From NCBI GenBank assembly GCA_001874305.1, contig MPCU01000004.1:62001-126000 (forward strand): 64,000 nt of DNA, in the 5' to 3' direction. The position numbers and the translations under genes are program-made. The notes below the pieces were generated by a model that was not told the origin of the DNA, ran no database searches, and worked only from the letters and a program-made list of their open reading frames with translations. This document shows positions 25,188 through 35,153 of the stretch, piece by piece. The stretch comes from Bacteriovorax sp. MedPE-SWde (GTDB lineage Bacteria; Bdellovibrionota; Bacteriovoracia; Bacteriovoracales; Bacteriovoracaceae). Position 1 is the first letter of the stretch. Each line of letters begins with the position of its first letter.

Positions 25188-26596
25188 AGAACCTTAATAA
25201 GATTAGCTGTTGATTTTGATAGTCGAAGAGACTTAATTAACTGAAGATAGTTCTTATCAGTTGCCTTAGGAATGAATCCGTTAAATGTTGAGTCCATGTA
25301 CTTTACAGGTTTTCCATAGTTAAAATCCCATGCGTAAACCTTCCCCTCTTCGATTGGATGAACCGCATCCTTCTTATCAACTTTCCAAATTCTGTTTTGT
25401 TCCTTACCTTCGAAATACTCCTTTGGAAGAAGTTTCTTGAAGTCAGAAATTTCAAATAACTTATGAGGCAGAATATCAAATTCGTATCTCGTGGCCCTTG
25501 CTTTTAATCTGTAACTCTTCTTATCTAGTGCGGCCTTAAAAATCGCTACTTTCTCTTTATACACCTCAATCTTTCGAGACTTTCTTACCTTCAATTGATC
25601 TGTATCAACAATATAGTTTTGACCTGGACCGACATTTTGAACTAAGGATTTATATGATTCAAATTCTATATTAATCGACTTGGAAAAGTTCTTGAGAGAG
25701 GACATCAGTAATCTTTTTGAGACTTCTCCATTTCGAAGAGTAAACAAGTGCTTATACTTATCCTTCTTAAGTTCTTCCATTCTATCGACAATTGCCAGAG
25801 GGCTTGGAAAGTCCCTAAAGAGAACCTTCTTTAGAATGGCATTTACAGTTGCCTTATTAACTATGGCCTCTACAAACTTATGAATATCATTAAAGTTATA
25901 TGCACCAAAGAAGTTGATCATTCCTATATATGATTCAATCTGACTTCTTAAAAGACCAAAGTGCGCTGGTAGTACCTTTTGATAGCGATCCCTTTCCTCA
26001 ACAAAGAACCACTCTTTCTTATCTGGTGTATGCTCTGCTGGAATATATCCTCTGTATACGTACTGGTCCGCAATAAACTCTTTACGTCCCTTCACACTCA
26101 ACTTTTCCAATACTTTTGAAAGATCAATAAGTCTTGGTTTTACTTCATTTAGTAAGTGATCTTGAAAATCAGAAATCTTTGCAAACTGACCTTTCTTCAT
26201 ATTTGGCTCTGTTAAGTAACGTCCAAACTTCCTCATATGCTTACTTGTCTGATAGTCAGGAGCATACATACTTCTCATTGAAGAGACCCACATACTGTAA
26301 ACAAAGTCAGACTGTGCCAAGAATGCTTCTTCTCTCCACGTAAGTCCCTCTAGAGACTGGAAGACTTTAGTAAATGAGCTATATAGCTGAATGATGAGAT
26401 CATCTTTGTGAACTTCCATTGCTGCTGTCTTTTGTATATCGCCAAAGAAACCATTATATAAGAGAGGATCATGCATATTGAAAATTTTCTCATTCCAAGT
26501 ATCAATAATCTTCTTCTCAGTATTACTGAAAACACTTACGTTGACCAAAACAGTCAGGCTAAGAACAAATGTTTTTAAATAACTCAAATTCATCAT
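25175..26596 (-). CDS. Exported protein of unknown function (473 residues)
   Basis: A signal peptide (to about FSNT, residue 25) leads a soluble, mainly helical protein rich in aromatic and charged residues, without cysteines or recognisable catalytic motifs. I do not recognise the family. It converges on the P450 operon with a 4-base overlap and is divergent from the desaturase gene, so it is not co-transcribed with either. Confidence 0.7.
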   Translation of the reverse strand: MMNLSYLKTFVLSLTVLVNVSVFSNTEKKIIDTWNEKIFNMHDPLLYNGFFGDIQKTAAMEVHKDDLIIQLYSSFTKVFQSLEGLTWREEAFLAQSDFVYSMWVSSMRSMYAPDYQTSKHMRKFGRYLTEPNMKKGQFAKISDFQDHLLNEVKPRLIDLSKVLEKLSVKGRKEFIADQYVYRGYIPAEHTPDKKEWFFVEERDRYQKVLPAHFGLLRSQIESYIGMINFFGAYNFNDIHKFVEAIVNKATVNAILKKVLFRDFPSPLAIVDRMEELKKDKYKHLFTLRNGEVSKRLLMSSLKNFSKSINIEFESYKSLVQNVGPGQNYIVDTDQLKVRKSRKIEVYKEKVAIFKAALDKKSYRLKARATRYEFDILPHKLFEISDFKKLLPKEYFEGKEQNRIWKVDKKDAVHPIEEGKVYAWDFNYGKPVKYMDSTFNGFIPKATDKNYLQLIKSLRLSKSTANLIKVLPIH

Positions 26597-26670
26597 AGGT
26601 ACCTACTAAAAATTAATTCTATATTCGATTATTATAGTACTAAAAACAGATTCGATGAAGGGATGAAGAA

Positions 26671-27636
26671 ATGGATGATTCAGAATATAAGGCCTTGGTA
26701 AAAGAGAAGCTCAAGCTTGCACCAAGCTGGGTTCAAGGCTTCATCTTAATATCAATACCATTCTGCCTATTGGCAGTCTCAATTTGGCTAAATACTTATG
26801 GAGGTGCTCTTTGGGTACTAGGTCAAATTATATCTATCCCTGCTTTTCTTCAGTTATTTGTCATTGTACATGAAGCTGGTCATAACTCTCTACTACCAAA
26901 GACTAATGCTAATATTTTCATTGGAAATATCGCAAGTATTTTTGCTGTAGTTCCCTTCTTCTCTTGGAAGTTAATACATAGACAACATCACCTCCTAACA
27001 GGTTGGAGAGATCGTGATCCTACGACAAAAATTCAGGTATCTCCAGAAGCGCAAAATCTCAACAAAGTTCAAAAGATAATAAATAATGTCTGCTGGAAAC
27101 TATGGATTCCACTTTTCTCTTTCTATTATCGTGTTGGAACCTATTGGAATGTTAAGTCCATTCTCTGGGCCATATCGAATAAAGCCGATAGAGTTAAAAT
27201 CTTTATCAATATTACCCTTCTCATAGTTTTCTATGTGAGCTGTTTCTATTATCATTTCGAGTTTATTAAAAATAACCTACTGATTGGCTTTGTCATTAGT
27301 CTATCTATTATGGACACTGTCATGCTTAGCCAACACAGCCATATTCCAATGCCAGTCAGTGAAGGTAAAAAGGTTAAGAATTTTTCAAATAGAGACCAAG
27401 TCCAATTTACAAGATCACTAATTATGCCAAAGTATATTGCAAAATATATCTTTTTAAACTTCAATTATCACGAGCTACATCATCTCCTACCAACATTGCC
27501 TTGTTACTATTTAGACGGGATTGGCCTAGAATTTAGTAATACAGAAAACTATTTTAATTGGGTTAGAAGAGCAAAGAAAGTCAATGCTACAACACTTGTA
27601 TTTAGTACACGAGATAAGACAAATTTAAATATATAA
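26671..27636 (+). CDS. Membrane fatty-acid desaturase family protein
   Basis: A 321-residue di-iron membrane oxygenase. All three His boxes are present: HEAGH (67-71), HRQHH (103-107) and HELHH (267-271), set in a four-helix membrane plan. Members insert double bonds or hydroxyls in acyl chains, sphingolipids or carotenoids; the substrate cannot be read here. The methyltransferase gene follows after 17 bases. Confidence 0.85.
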   Translation: MDDSEYKALVKEKLKLAPSWVQGFILISIPFCLLAVSIWLNTYGGALWVLGQIISIPAFLQLFVIVHEAGHNSLLPKTNANIFIGNIASIFAVVPFFSWKLIHRQHHLLTGWRDRDPTTKIQVSPEAQNLNKVQKIINNVCWKLWIPLFSFYYRVGTYWNVKSILWAISNKADRVKIFINITLLIVFYVSCFYYHFEFIKNNLLIGFVISLSIMDTVMLSQHSHIPMPVSEGKKVKNFSNRDQVQFTRSLIMPKYIAKYIFLNFNYHELHHLLPTLPCYYLDGIGLEFSNTENYFNWVRRAKKVNATTLVFSTRDKTNLNI

Positions 27637-27653
27637 AGATCAGGAAAAGAATT

Positions 27654-28646
27654 ATGAAAAGCCAAGACCAGAGTTCAACGAAGCACTTTGATTCCCTAGA
27701 GAATCCTCCTCAAAATAAGTTTGAATATGTAAATTGTTACAATTGTAATAATGATGACTTTGAAATCCTGCTTATTGGTCAAGATGACCTCACTGGAAAA
27801 GCTGGAAATTTTCGTTATGTTAAGTGTAATACATGTGACTTCGTCTACCAAAATCCTAGAGTTAAAGCAGAACAAATAAAAGATTTCTACGACGATGATT
27901 ATATTGCCCATGATAGAAATAAAAAGAAAGAAGGTATTAAAGCTAAAGGCTTCGAGCATGGATTAAAAGTTCATGATGGTAAAAAAGAAAAGATAATTAC
28001 AGATCACTATAATGTAACGGATAAAACAGAGATACTTGATGTCGGTTGTGCTATTGGAACATTCCTTCTTCATATGAACAAGAAGCATAATGCAAAAGTT
28101 AGCGGTGTTGATTTTAAAGATATATCCAACTACCCAGAGGCCGCAGCAATTAACTCCTATGTTGGTCTCTTCTATGAGCAAGACTTCAAAGATAAGAAAT
28201 TTGATGTCATTACTATGTGGCATTTCCTCGAACATTGCTATGACCCGAAAAGAACGTTAAAAACAGCCCATGACATTCTTGCAGACGACGGTCGTGTATT
28301 TATAGAGGTACCTAGGCTTGACTCACTCACCTACTTACTTCAAGGAAAGAGATGGCCAGGTGTTCAAGCTCCTCAACATTTAACAATGTTTGATAAGAAG
28401 AAGTTTATTGAATTCTGTGAAGAAGCAGGATTTGAAGTAGAGGAATATATGGCATGGGGAGCATTCCCTGCTTATTTCTATATTTACTTTGGTTTCCTTT
28501 TTAGATTCTGGGGAGGAAAGGGAATACTACTCGACAACCACTTTATTCCCTACACTCTTGGTCTTATTCTAATGAGTCCAATATTACTTTTTGAAAAGTG
28601 GCTAAACCTTTGTATGCAAACTGTAGTTTTAAAAAAGAAAAAATAA
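27654..28646 (+). CDS. SAM-dependent methyltransferase with N-terminal zinc-ribbon-like segment
   Basis: A 330-residue protein. Residues 25-70 contain CYNC and CNTC, a putative zinc ribbon. A class I methyltransferase fold follows with the SAM-binding motif LDVGCAIGTFLLHM (about 124) and the WHFLEH segment that marks this subfamily. The C-terminal part has two hydrophobic stretches (about 255-315), suggesting membrane association and a lipid or lipid-linked acceptor. It sits between the desaturase (17 bases) and the periplasmic protein (1 base). Confidence 0.8.
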   Translation: MKSQDQSSTKHFDSLENPPQNKFEYVNCYNCNNDDFEILLIGQDDLTGKAGNFRYVKCNTCDFVYQNPRVKAEQIKDFYDDDYIAHDRNKKKEGIKAKGFEHGLKVHDGKKEKIITDHYNVTDKTEILDVGCAIGTFLLHMNKKHNAKVSGVDFKDISNYPEAAAINSYVGLFYEQDFKDKKFDVITMWHFLEHCYDPKRTLKTAHDILADDGRVFIEVPRLDSLTYLLQGKRWPGVQAPQHLTMFDKKKFIEFCEEAGFEVEEYMAWGAFPAYFYIYFGFLFRFWGGKGILLDNHFIPYTLGLILMSPILLFEKWLNLCMQTVVLKKKK

Positions 28647-28647
28647 G

Positions 28648-29532
28648 TTGAAAAGGCTGCTGCTCGCTTCCATTCTCTCCCTTCCTTTGCCTCAAGTTAT
28701 TCAGGCAAAGGAAACAATTAACTGGGTCAAATGGAAGTTAGTTCCTGAGTATATTGATAGTGCTCCTTATAAGGATATGGGCTATCTCGATAATTTTCTA
28801 AAATATACACTAAAACGACTACCTGAATATAACCACAAGCAAGAATATAGTCCTATTAATAGAATTGCTGAGTCATGGAAGAATGGGAATGTATGCTCTC
28901 TTCACCTTTGGCTTGGTTACTGGCCCAAAAAGATAATTTATTCAAAACCATATGCTTTCACACCACGCTTTGGAATCATTGTAAGAAAAGACTCTAAGAT
29001 ATTTAAGCACCTCGGTACGCGCAAGAGTGTTTCATTAAAATACTTATTATCTGAAACTAACTATGCAATGGGCATCCTTCCTCTATTTTACAGAACGGGA
29101 ACTAATTCTAGGTACCCACAACTTAAACACTTAATTAAACCATATATTGGTACAAAGAAAGTAGAAGAGTTTAAGAATAGCCGAAATGAAATGAGTGTGG
29201 CCTACCTAGATTCTAGTAGAGTGGACTATATTCTACGCATGAGAATTACTCATTACGCTGAAACAAAAATTAAATCGATAAATCCGAATAAGTATCAGCA
29301 CTATTACTTAGATGAAGGCATGACTTATAAGAAAGTTGCCGCTGCATGTTCTAAAAGTAAGTTAGGCAAGGAAGTAATAACAAAGATAAATAAATTTATC
29401 GAACAAGATTACGACTTCTTTAACAAGTATATCTACTTCAGACAACAATGGGACACTCACAATACTGTCTTTGAAGAAAATTATAAAAACTACTTCATCA
29501 AAAAGATTCCAAACACCAAAATTACTAAGTAG
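28648..29532 (+). CDS. Periplasmic solute-binding-like protein
   Basis: A 294-residue exported protein with a signal peptide (to about VIQA, residue 20). Start is TTG one base after the methyltransferase stop; no ATG upstream gives the signal peptide, so TTG is likely. The body looks like a family-3 extracellular solute-binding protein without a transporter partner, similar to orphan periplasmic proteins. No catalytic motif is seen. It ends the desaturase-methyltransferase run; ligand unknown. Confidence 0.55.
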   Translation: MKRLLLASILSLPLPQVIQAKETINWVKWKLVPEYIDSAPYKDMGYLDNFLKYTLKRLPEYNHKQEYSPINRIAESWKNGNVCSLHLWLGYWPKKIIYSKPYAFTPRFGIIVRKDSKIFKHLGTRKSVSLKYLLSETNYAMGILPLFYRTGTNSRYPQLKHLIKPYIGTKKVEEFKNSRNEMSVAYLDSSRVDYILRMRITHYAETKIKSINPNKYQHYYLDEGMTYKKVAAACSKSKLGKEVITKINKFIEQDYDFFNKYIYFRQQWDTHNTVFEENYKNYFIKKIPNTKITK

Positions 29533-29543
29533 CTAAACTACTT
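29527..29543. terminator. Small hairpin over two convergent stop codons
   Basis: AAGTAG-CTAAA-CTACTT is a six-pair stem that covers the stop of the periplasmic protein gene and that of the exporter gene. It is A/T-rich and lacks a good T tract, so it may be weak. Confidence 0.3.
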
Positions 29544-31868
29544 CTCTCCCCTATCTATTTCAAGTAACAATGCCGGAAGAAATAATAAATCAGTAACCAG
29601 TGCCAAAAATAGTGTAATAGAACAAAGTACTCCAAAGTTTCTGTTAGGTATAAACTCAGAGAACACAAATACTCCAAACCCTACGACTAGAAGAAGTGTT
29701 GTACAAACAAGGGCCCTTCCTGTGATTTTAAAAGTCATACCTATTGACTCAACTGCAGAGTGCCCATAGTTTCGATAAGTCTTATAATTCACTATGAAAT
29801 GAATGGTATCATCTACAGCAATCCCAAGACAGACAGCATAAACAATACTCGTTCCGATATCTATATAATTCCCCATAAGTTTCATAATACATGCTGAGAA
29901 AATAAGAGGAATTACATTTGGAAGCATAGATAACAAAGATAACTTTATATCTCTAAAGATGAAAAGTAGTAAGAGGCTTACAAAGCATAGTGCCATGGCC
30001 ATTGAGCTAAAAAAGGTTGTTACAACTTTTGAATTAATTGAGTTATAGATAGGAACAGTTCCACCCGTTTCAATCTCAAGGTTAAATTTCTTACCTTGAT
30101 CTAGTAACCAATTCACCATGACTTCACTTTCCTTAGAAGTCTCTGTTGACCAAACAAGTCTCAATCTAATGACTCGATTGTCTAAGCTTAATTGATTATT
30201 GAGATCCATTCCTTCAGGTAATCCCATCGTATAAAGGAGAAGGGTTTCGGCAACAGCTGCTTGCGTATCAGGTATCTTATAAAAACTCTTATCTCCACCA
30301 TTTAAGGCTTCATTTAACTTTCTTACAATATCAATAAAGCTCTTAACCCTAACTATTTCATCGTGCGCTAATATGTGCTTGATATAGGACTCGACATTTT
30401 TTAAGAATTTAGGATTCTTAGCTCCTTCCTCTACTCCACTATCAATGACTAACTCTATTCCCTTTAGACCATCCATTTTCTTTGATGTAAAATCATAACT
30501 CTTTCTAAATGGAAGGTTCTTATCAAAGTACTTTATAGGGTCACTATTAACTTCATTTTGAAGTGCAATAATACCTGAAGTTATAATCATTAAGCTAAAA
30601 ATGAAAATTATTGGTCTTTTAAATTTATCTATCCATATCACAAAAGGATTATGAGAAAGCTCTCCGTCAGGACTTTCAAAACTAATGATTCGAGGAGCTT
30701 TCAGTTCTTTCTTATCAAGAGACGGTGCCAATAAACTTAAGACTGGTCCAATTAAGAGATAAGAAAAGAACCAGGCCAAAATTGTTCCTATTCCTGCGAC
30801 AACTCCTAAGTCCCTAACTGGTGCAATATCCGTAATACTAATGGAAAAGAAACTAATCGCTGTTGAAATAGTTGTTAATGCCGTTGGTTTAAAGTTCTTT
30901 GCTAAAGAGTAAGTCACTGCCTTCTTTGTAAGAAAACCCTCTGATCTAAAGTGAAAGAATGTAAAAAGAATATGAAGAGCATCTGCTAGACAAATCGCTA
31001 GTAAAATACCCGGTATCGCAGCAAGGAGATTATTAAATGAAATTCCACTCAGACCAAGATAACCAAGTGATGAGCAAATAGTAACAGTAGCAAGAACGAG
31101 AGGCAGAACGACCGAAGAAAAACTTCTAAATATATAGAATAGTAGTCCTACAATGAAGAACATCATTATTGGAACGATTTTCTCATTATCACGATCTGAA
31201 ATTTCTTTGAAGGCATGATTAGACGGAACTTCACCAACAATGAAGAACTCTAAACCTTGCACATCTTTATACTTCTCAATTAGCTTTCGCACATCCTCAG
31301 TAACTTTCTGATATGTCTGTGTGCCTTTATGAAAAGGCCTTATGAAACCATAAATCAGAGAGTAATCCTGATCCTTAGAAAGATAGAAATCTGGAATTGT
31401 TAAGTCTTTTAAAGCACGGTGTTTAAGTTTGACTAAATTTTCGTCTGTAAACTCAAAGTCTTCTGCTAAGAATGGACCTATATTTATATCATCTTCTTTA
31501 GAGTCAATATCATTGAAATTTGTTAGTGACTCCACTCGCATTATATCTGCAACTTGCCACAGGTCATCTGTAATGGACTCAATAGTCTTTAAGGTACTCT
31601 TATTAAAGATCCCCTTCTTTTGAGATATTCCTATTGCAATGGCCTCATCAGAGCCAAACATTCTTTCAAATTTATTTAATTTTAAGATATTCGGATGATC
31701 ATCATCAAACCAAATTCGAGCAGAGAACTTCCCTTCAATTCTACTTAGCCCGATCGAAAAACCAAGAATGATAAGTAAGAAAATGGTTAAGAATGTCTTA
31801 GGACGATTAACTATTCTCTGAGATAAATAATAAGGTATTTTGGAGTTAACTATTTGATTTTCATGCAT
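29538..31868 (-). CDS. RND/MMPL-family exporter
   Basis: A 776-residue membrane protein with two halves, each a membrane helix, a large periplasmic domain (about 45-225 and 430-610) and five further helices. Key residues follow the RND-superfamily plan, including the conserved segments AICLADALHILFTFFHF (helix-4 Asp) and GIAVDDTIHFIVNY in the second half. Such proteins, including HpnN and MMPLs, move lipids or hydrophobic molecules. It is convergent with the desaturase-methyltransferase genes and could export their lipid products, but position alone supports this. Confidence 0.85.
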   Translation of the reverse strand: MHENQIVNSKIPYYLSQRIVNRPKTFLTIFLLIILGFSIGLSRIEGKFSARIWFDDDHPNILKLNKFERMFGSDEAIAIGISQKKGIFNKSTLKTIESITDDLWQVADIMRVESLTNFNDIDSKEDDINIGPFLAEDFEFTDENLVKLKHRALKDLTIPDFYLSKDQDYSLIYGFIRPFHKGTQTYQKVTEDVRKLIEKYKDVQGLEFFIVGEVPSNHAFKEISDRDNEKIVPIMMFFIVGLLFYIFRSFSSVVLPLVLATVTICSSLGYLGLSGISFNNLLAAIPGILLAICLADALHILFTFFHFRSEGFLTKKAVTYSLAKNFKPTALTTISTAISFFSISITDIAPVRDLGVVAGIGTILAWFFSYLLIGPVLSLLAPSLDKKELKAPRIISFESPDGELSHNPFVIWIDKFKRPIIFIFSLMIITSGIIALQNEVNSDPIKYFDKNLPFRKSYDFTSKKMDGLKGIELVIDSGVEEGAKNPKFLKNVESYIKHILAHDEIVRVKSFIDIVRKLNEALNGGDKSFYKIPDTQAAVAETLLLYTMGLPEGMDLNNQLSLDNRVIRLRLVWSTETSKESEVMVNWLLDQGKKFNLEIETGGTVPIYNSINSKVVTTFFSSMAMALCFVSLLLLFIFRDIKLSLLSMLPNVIPLIFSACIMKLMGNYIDIGTSIVYAVCLGIAVDDTIHFIVNYKTYRNYGHSAVESIGMTFKITGRALVCTTLLLVVGFGVFVFSEFIPNRNFGVLCSITLFLALVTDLLFLPALLLEIDRGEK

Positions 31869-32086
31869 GACATAATTCTACCCTTTTTGGTGAACTATTC
31901 AACGCGATAGAAATTGTTCCTAGCAAGCTCAACTTTTTGGCTCAACTACAGACTTGTTGCCATATCCATCTAGTTAACAACTATTAATTTTAATTGTTAC
32001 TCTAGAAAAGTCTATTACTTACTGAATAAAGAAATCTTGATTATAAATTAATGACGATACCATTTATATTCTCTAGAGGGGGATTT

Positions 32087-32452
32087 ATGAACAAGATTCT
32101 AATAATTGAAGACGAAAAAGAACTTCATGAAGTTATTGAATTGTATCTCGAAGATATGAATTTAGAGATAACATGTGCCCATTGTTCGCACGAAGCCAGA
32201 GACCTATTTCGAAGAACAGACTATAGCTTAGTATTGTGTGATGTTTATTTGGGTGAAGGTGTATCAGGAATCGACCTAATGCATGAAATAATGAATATTC
32301 GACCAACGGTAAAATTTATTTTGTCTAGTGCATTTATTCCGCAGTTAAACACAGAGTACATAGGAGTTAACTATAAAGTATCTTATCTGCCAAAGCCATT
32401 TGAAGAGCAAGAGATAAGATCACTTGTTAGTGAACTCCTAAATTCCGGTTAA
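32087..32452 (+). CDS. Single-domain response regulator (receiver only)
   Basis: A 121-residue CheY-like receiver with no output domain. The acidic pair is EDE (8-10), the phospho-acceptor is Asp52 in LCDVYLGEG, and Lys103 is in LPKPF. I start it at the ATG at 32087, preceded by AGAGGGGGA; an in-frame ATG 36 bases upstream has no ribosome site. There is no histidine kinase beside it, so its partner is elsewhere (a kinase at 37402 or 49367 is possible). Likely role: phosphotransfer or protein-protein signalling. Confidence 0.85.
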   Translation: MNKILIIEDEKELHEVIELYLEDMNLEITCAHCSHEARDLFRRTDYSLVLCDVYLGEGVSGIDLMHEIMNIRPTVKFILSSAFIPQLNTEYIGVNYKVSYLPKPFEEQEIRSLVSELLNSG

Positions 32453-32761
32453 CTATAACTTGTACTTACATGCAACCATTACTGCAGGAAGTTCTCTCAG
32501 TTCCTCTAAGATTGACTCTGCATTGAACCAATCTTTAAGACTTACTTTAAGAGTATATCGACTTCCTCTTTTTGAAAGAATTGTAATGGCATCATTACTT
32601 ATTAGTTCATAGAATTCATCAGATACTAGTTCCTCATTTACAGAGACACTGAAAATATCTTCATGAACATAGTCTGTTGCATATGAAGCGTTGTAGCACT
32701 CATCAAGAATTGACTGTGCTTGAATTGAAAAAACAAATAAGAATGCTACTAATAACTTCAT
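32453..32761 (-). CDS. Small exported protein of unknown function
   Basis: A 102-residue protein with a signal peptide ending near SIQAQ (residue 14-16). I choose the ATG at 32761 (AGGGGA upstream); a longer frame begins inside the helicase gene. Two cysteines (near the N-terminus and near the C-terminus) may pair. It directly follows the helicase gene but an exported protein is unlikely to share its task. Family not recognised. Confidence 0.6.
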   Translation of the reverse strand: MKLLVAFLFVFSIQAQSILDECYNASYATDYVHEDIFSVSVNEELVSDEFYELISNDAITILSKRGSRYTLKVSLKDWFNAESILEELRELPAVMVACKYKL

Positions 32762-32772
32762 ATAATCCCCTA

Positions 32773-34956
32773 TTAGAATAAAATAGTTCTCTCTGCTGGG
32801 TGCATTACCCATAGTTGATGAATTGCTCTTGTTGCTGCTAAATGTAATCTCTTTCTACATCTAGGTGTTTCTGGGTAATTGATTCTGTCAGCGTCAGGAA
32901 TGATTACATAATCAAATTCAAGACCTCTAATCTGATCGACCGTCGTTATGTCTATCCCTGGTCTAAAACTAAAGTCCTGATCTAGAACTAGTCTTACACC
33001 ACCAATATCTTCAAGTTCATTAAAGAATAACTTAGCGCTATCTTCTGTATTACAAATAAGAGCGATACTTGCTCTTGGTTCACGCTTAACAAGGTCAACT
33101 AGTGCATCACTCAATATCATAGAGCCATGGGCACGGTGTTGAACTTGAGTTTTTAGCACTGGACCGCCACTCTTCTTTGATTCAGGAATCTGAGAAGGTG
33201 CAAGTGGACCAAGCACGCCATGGGCAAACTTAACAATTTCCTTTGGCGACCTATAAGAGACATTTAGCTCTTGTGCTTTAAAGTTAGGAACTCCTAGGTT
33301 CTTTAATACATTCTCCCAAGAAGAGAATGAAAGACTTGGATCTATCTGTTGAATAGCATCACCAGCAACAGTGAAGTTTCCATCATCTGTGAGTGTTGTT
33401 GCAATGGCCTTGAGTTCCGCATCTGAAAGCTCTTGGGCCTCATCTAAGAAGATGTGCTTATAAACTTTAGAGTTTCTACCGTCAGCGAAGAACTTACCAA
33501 GCTTAAGTTTTACAAGTTGAATAATGAGAGGATAATCCTCAACATCGTACTCACCTTTTATTCCTGATTTTCTATTCTGATACTCTCCATCATCATCGAA
33601 TTTTTCAATTTGTCTCGCTGTATGCATTTTAAAATCTTCAAGCATACGAGAAGAGACTTTTCCATCTGTCATCTCTGTCAATTTAGACATGAGCTTACTA
33701 TCAGAGTAGAAGTTGAGAATATCTTCTTTAAAATTCTTTAACTGCTTACCAAGCTTTGAGACTTTAATTCTCTCTAAAGAGCTTATTCTATTGAACTTAT
33801 AAATTTTTCTAAGTCTTGGAACAAGTGGCATATTTGAGTACTTATTAAATTCACTTTCTAGCTTTCCACTTGGATCAATCAAATTTAGCTCAGCTCTAAC
33901 TTCGCCCTCTTGTTTAGCAATATATAACTCAAGAAGATCAAGCATCTTAGCGTGTTTTTTAATTGTAACCACAGAAAGAGGTGCCTCGTAATTAACCTTT
34001 CTAGGAAGTCCTCTTACATTTTGCATAAGAAGCTCTTTAATCAGAAAATCATTCGCCTTAACATTTACTTTATCAAGTCCCACTGAATTTAGAAGTGTTT
34101 GAGATAGCTTGATAAGACCGGTATTTGGAACGAGCACTAAAGCATCATGTGCTCTTAAGTGTCTTTTCTCACAAAGTTTAGCAATTCTATAAAGTGCTAC
34201 AGTAGTCTTTCCACTCCCTGCACCACCTGTGATCAGTAATGGTTCACGGACATCTTTATTAACAATTTCATATTGAATTTTATCTAATAGAGAAATTACT
34301 TCAGGAGAATCGTAATTAGTCTTACCACGGCCAAAACCTAGTTCCTGATTAGCTTTTCCTTCCCCACCTTCAAGTACAGTTGCTTCCTCATAGAGATTTG
34401 TCCACTCGCCATCACGTTTAACAAATGATTCGCCATTTCTATCAATTCTTAAAAGCTTTCCGTCTCTAATAGTTTGGATTGATTTTTGAAGAATAACTCC
34501 TTCAATAGTTCTATCATCCAAATCAAAGTCAAACTCATCCCCTTCCATATATTGATAGAAGATCCTAGCAATTGGCGCCTTCTTCCAGTCGACAATTTTA
34601 AACGAGAGATCTCTCTTAGTCATAGCAATATGACCTAAGAAGATATCCTTAACTTTACCAGCTTGCTCAATTTTCATGTGACCAAAGTATGGAGACTCAC
34701 AGTCCGGTAGACTGTCATTACTTGAATGTCTTCCTGCTAATTGGTGCTGTAGATTCAGCTGTTGAAGAATCCCCGGAAGGTCATCTTCTTTACAGTTCTT
34801 GGCCTCTTCTTTAAGGGCCTTTATATTACGTTCAATTTCTATTAATGCTAAAATATTATGATCAGGGATCGCCTTAATTGTCTGAATTGTGTCAGACAAA
34901 AGAGTCTCCTGTTTCTTTAGGTACTCTAGAGAATCTTGGGTCAAAGAGTTAGGCAT
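32773..34956 (-). CDS. helD: HelD-like superfamily I helicase (RNA polymerase-associated)
   Basis: A 727-residue UvrD/Rep-type ATPase. An N-terminal coiled-coil (about 1-90) is followed by an ATPase with Walker A GGAGSGKTT (about 243-251), Walker B LDEAQEL, motif IV YRSPKEIV, and TTVDQIRGLEFDYVIIPDAD near the end, with the final LAATRA motif VI. This combination, with a coiled-coil N-terminus and a middle insertion, matches HelD (helicase IV-like), which recycles stalled RNA polymerase. A good sigma-70 promoter lies at 34990-35018. The gene is single, divergent from slyD. Confidence 0.85.
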   Translation of the reverse strand: MPNSLTQDSLEYLKKQETLLSDTIQTIKAIPDHNILALIEIERNIKALKEEAKNCKEDDLPGILQQLNLQHQLAGRHSSNDSLPDCESPYFGHMKIEQAGKVKDIFLGHIAMTKRDLSFKIVDWKKAPIARIFYQYMEGDEFDFDLDDRTIEGVILQKSIQTIRDGKLLRIDRNGESFVKRDGEWTNLYEEATVLEGGEGKANQELGFGRGKTNYDSPEVISLLDKIQYEIVNKDVREPLLITGGAGSGKTTVALYRIAKLCEKRHLRAHDALVLVPNTGLIKLSQTLLNSVGLDKVNVKANDFLIKELLMQNVRGLPRKVNYEAPLSVVTIKKHAKMLDLLELYIAKQEGEVRAELNLIDPSGKLESEFNKYSNMPLVPRLRKIYKFNRISSLERIKVSKLGKQLKNFKEDILNFYSDSKLMSKLTEMTDGKVSSRMLEDFKMHTARQIEKFDDDGEYQNRKSGIKGEYDVEDYPLIIQLVKLKLGKFFADGRNSKVYKHIFLDEAQELSDAELKAIATTLTDDGNFTVAGDAIQQIDPSLSFSSWENVLKNLGVPNFKAQELNVSYRSPKEIVKFAHGVLGPLAPSQIPESKKSGGPVLKTQVQHRAHGSMILSDALVDLVKREPRASIALICNTEDSAKLFFNELEDIGGVRLVLDQDFSFRPGIDITTVDQIRGLEFDYVIIPDADRINYPETPRCRKRLHLAATRAIHQLWVMHPAERTILF

Positions 34957-34989
34957 TTGCAGTCAGCTCCGAAATAATAGTTTCGGCCC

Positions 34990-35018
34990 AATATAGACGT
35001 AATTTACAAGCTCGACAA
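34990..35018 (-). promoter_or_regulatory. Sigma-70 promoter of the helicase gene
   Basis: On the minus strand TTGTCG (35018-35013), 17 bases, TATATT (34995-34990). The -10 matches 5 of 6 bases and the -35 4 of 6; start near 34983, 27 bases before the ATG. Confidence 0.65.
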
Positions 35019-35071
35019 TGGGTTTCGTACCTTGGCACAATGCGTTTTTTTACGAAATCACCATATAATTA

Positions 35072-35100
35072 TTTACACAATGCTTTGTCAGTAGTTTAAT
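35072..35100 (+). promoter_or_regulatory. Sigma-70 promoter of slyD
   Basis: TTTACA (35072-35077), 17 bases, TTTAAT (35095-35100): 5 of 6 in both hexamers. The start is near 35107, giving a leader of about 47 bases before the ATG at 35154, with AAAGGA as ribosome site. Confidence 0.6.
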
Positions 35101-35153
35101 GCCCTTCTCAATGCCACATAATGATGTGACGCAGACCTCAAAAAGGAATATAT

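Noticed and set aside
27654-28646. Possible start of an O-antigen or glycan cluster (methyltransferase beside hexapeptide acyltransferase)
   Set aside because: No glycosyltransferase or nucleotide-sugar enzyme is present and the two genes are 7 kb apart.
35034-35052. A second sigma-54-like sequence (TGGCAC followed by a T tract) upstream of slyD
   Set aside because: After TGGCAC-N5 the bases are GTTTT, not TTGC, and GC is not at the right distance; sigma-70 promoters fit both flanking genes better.
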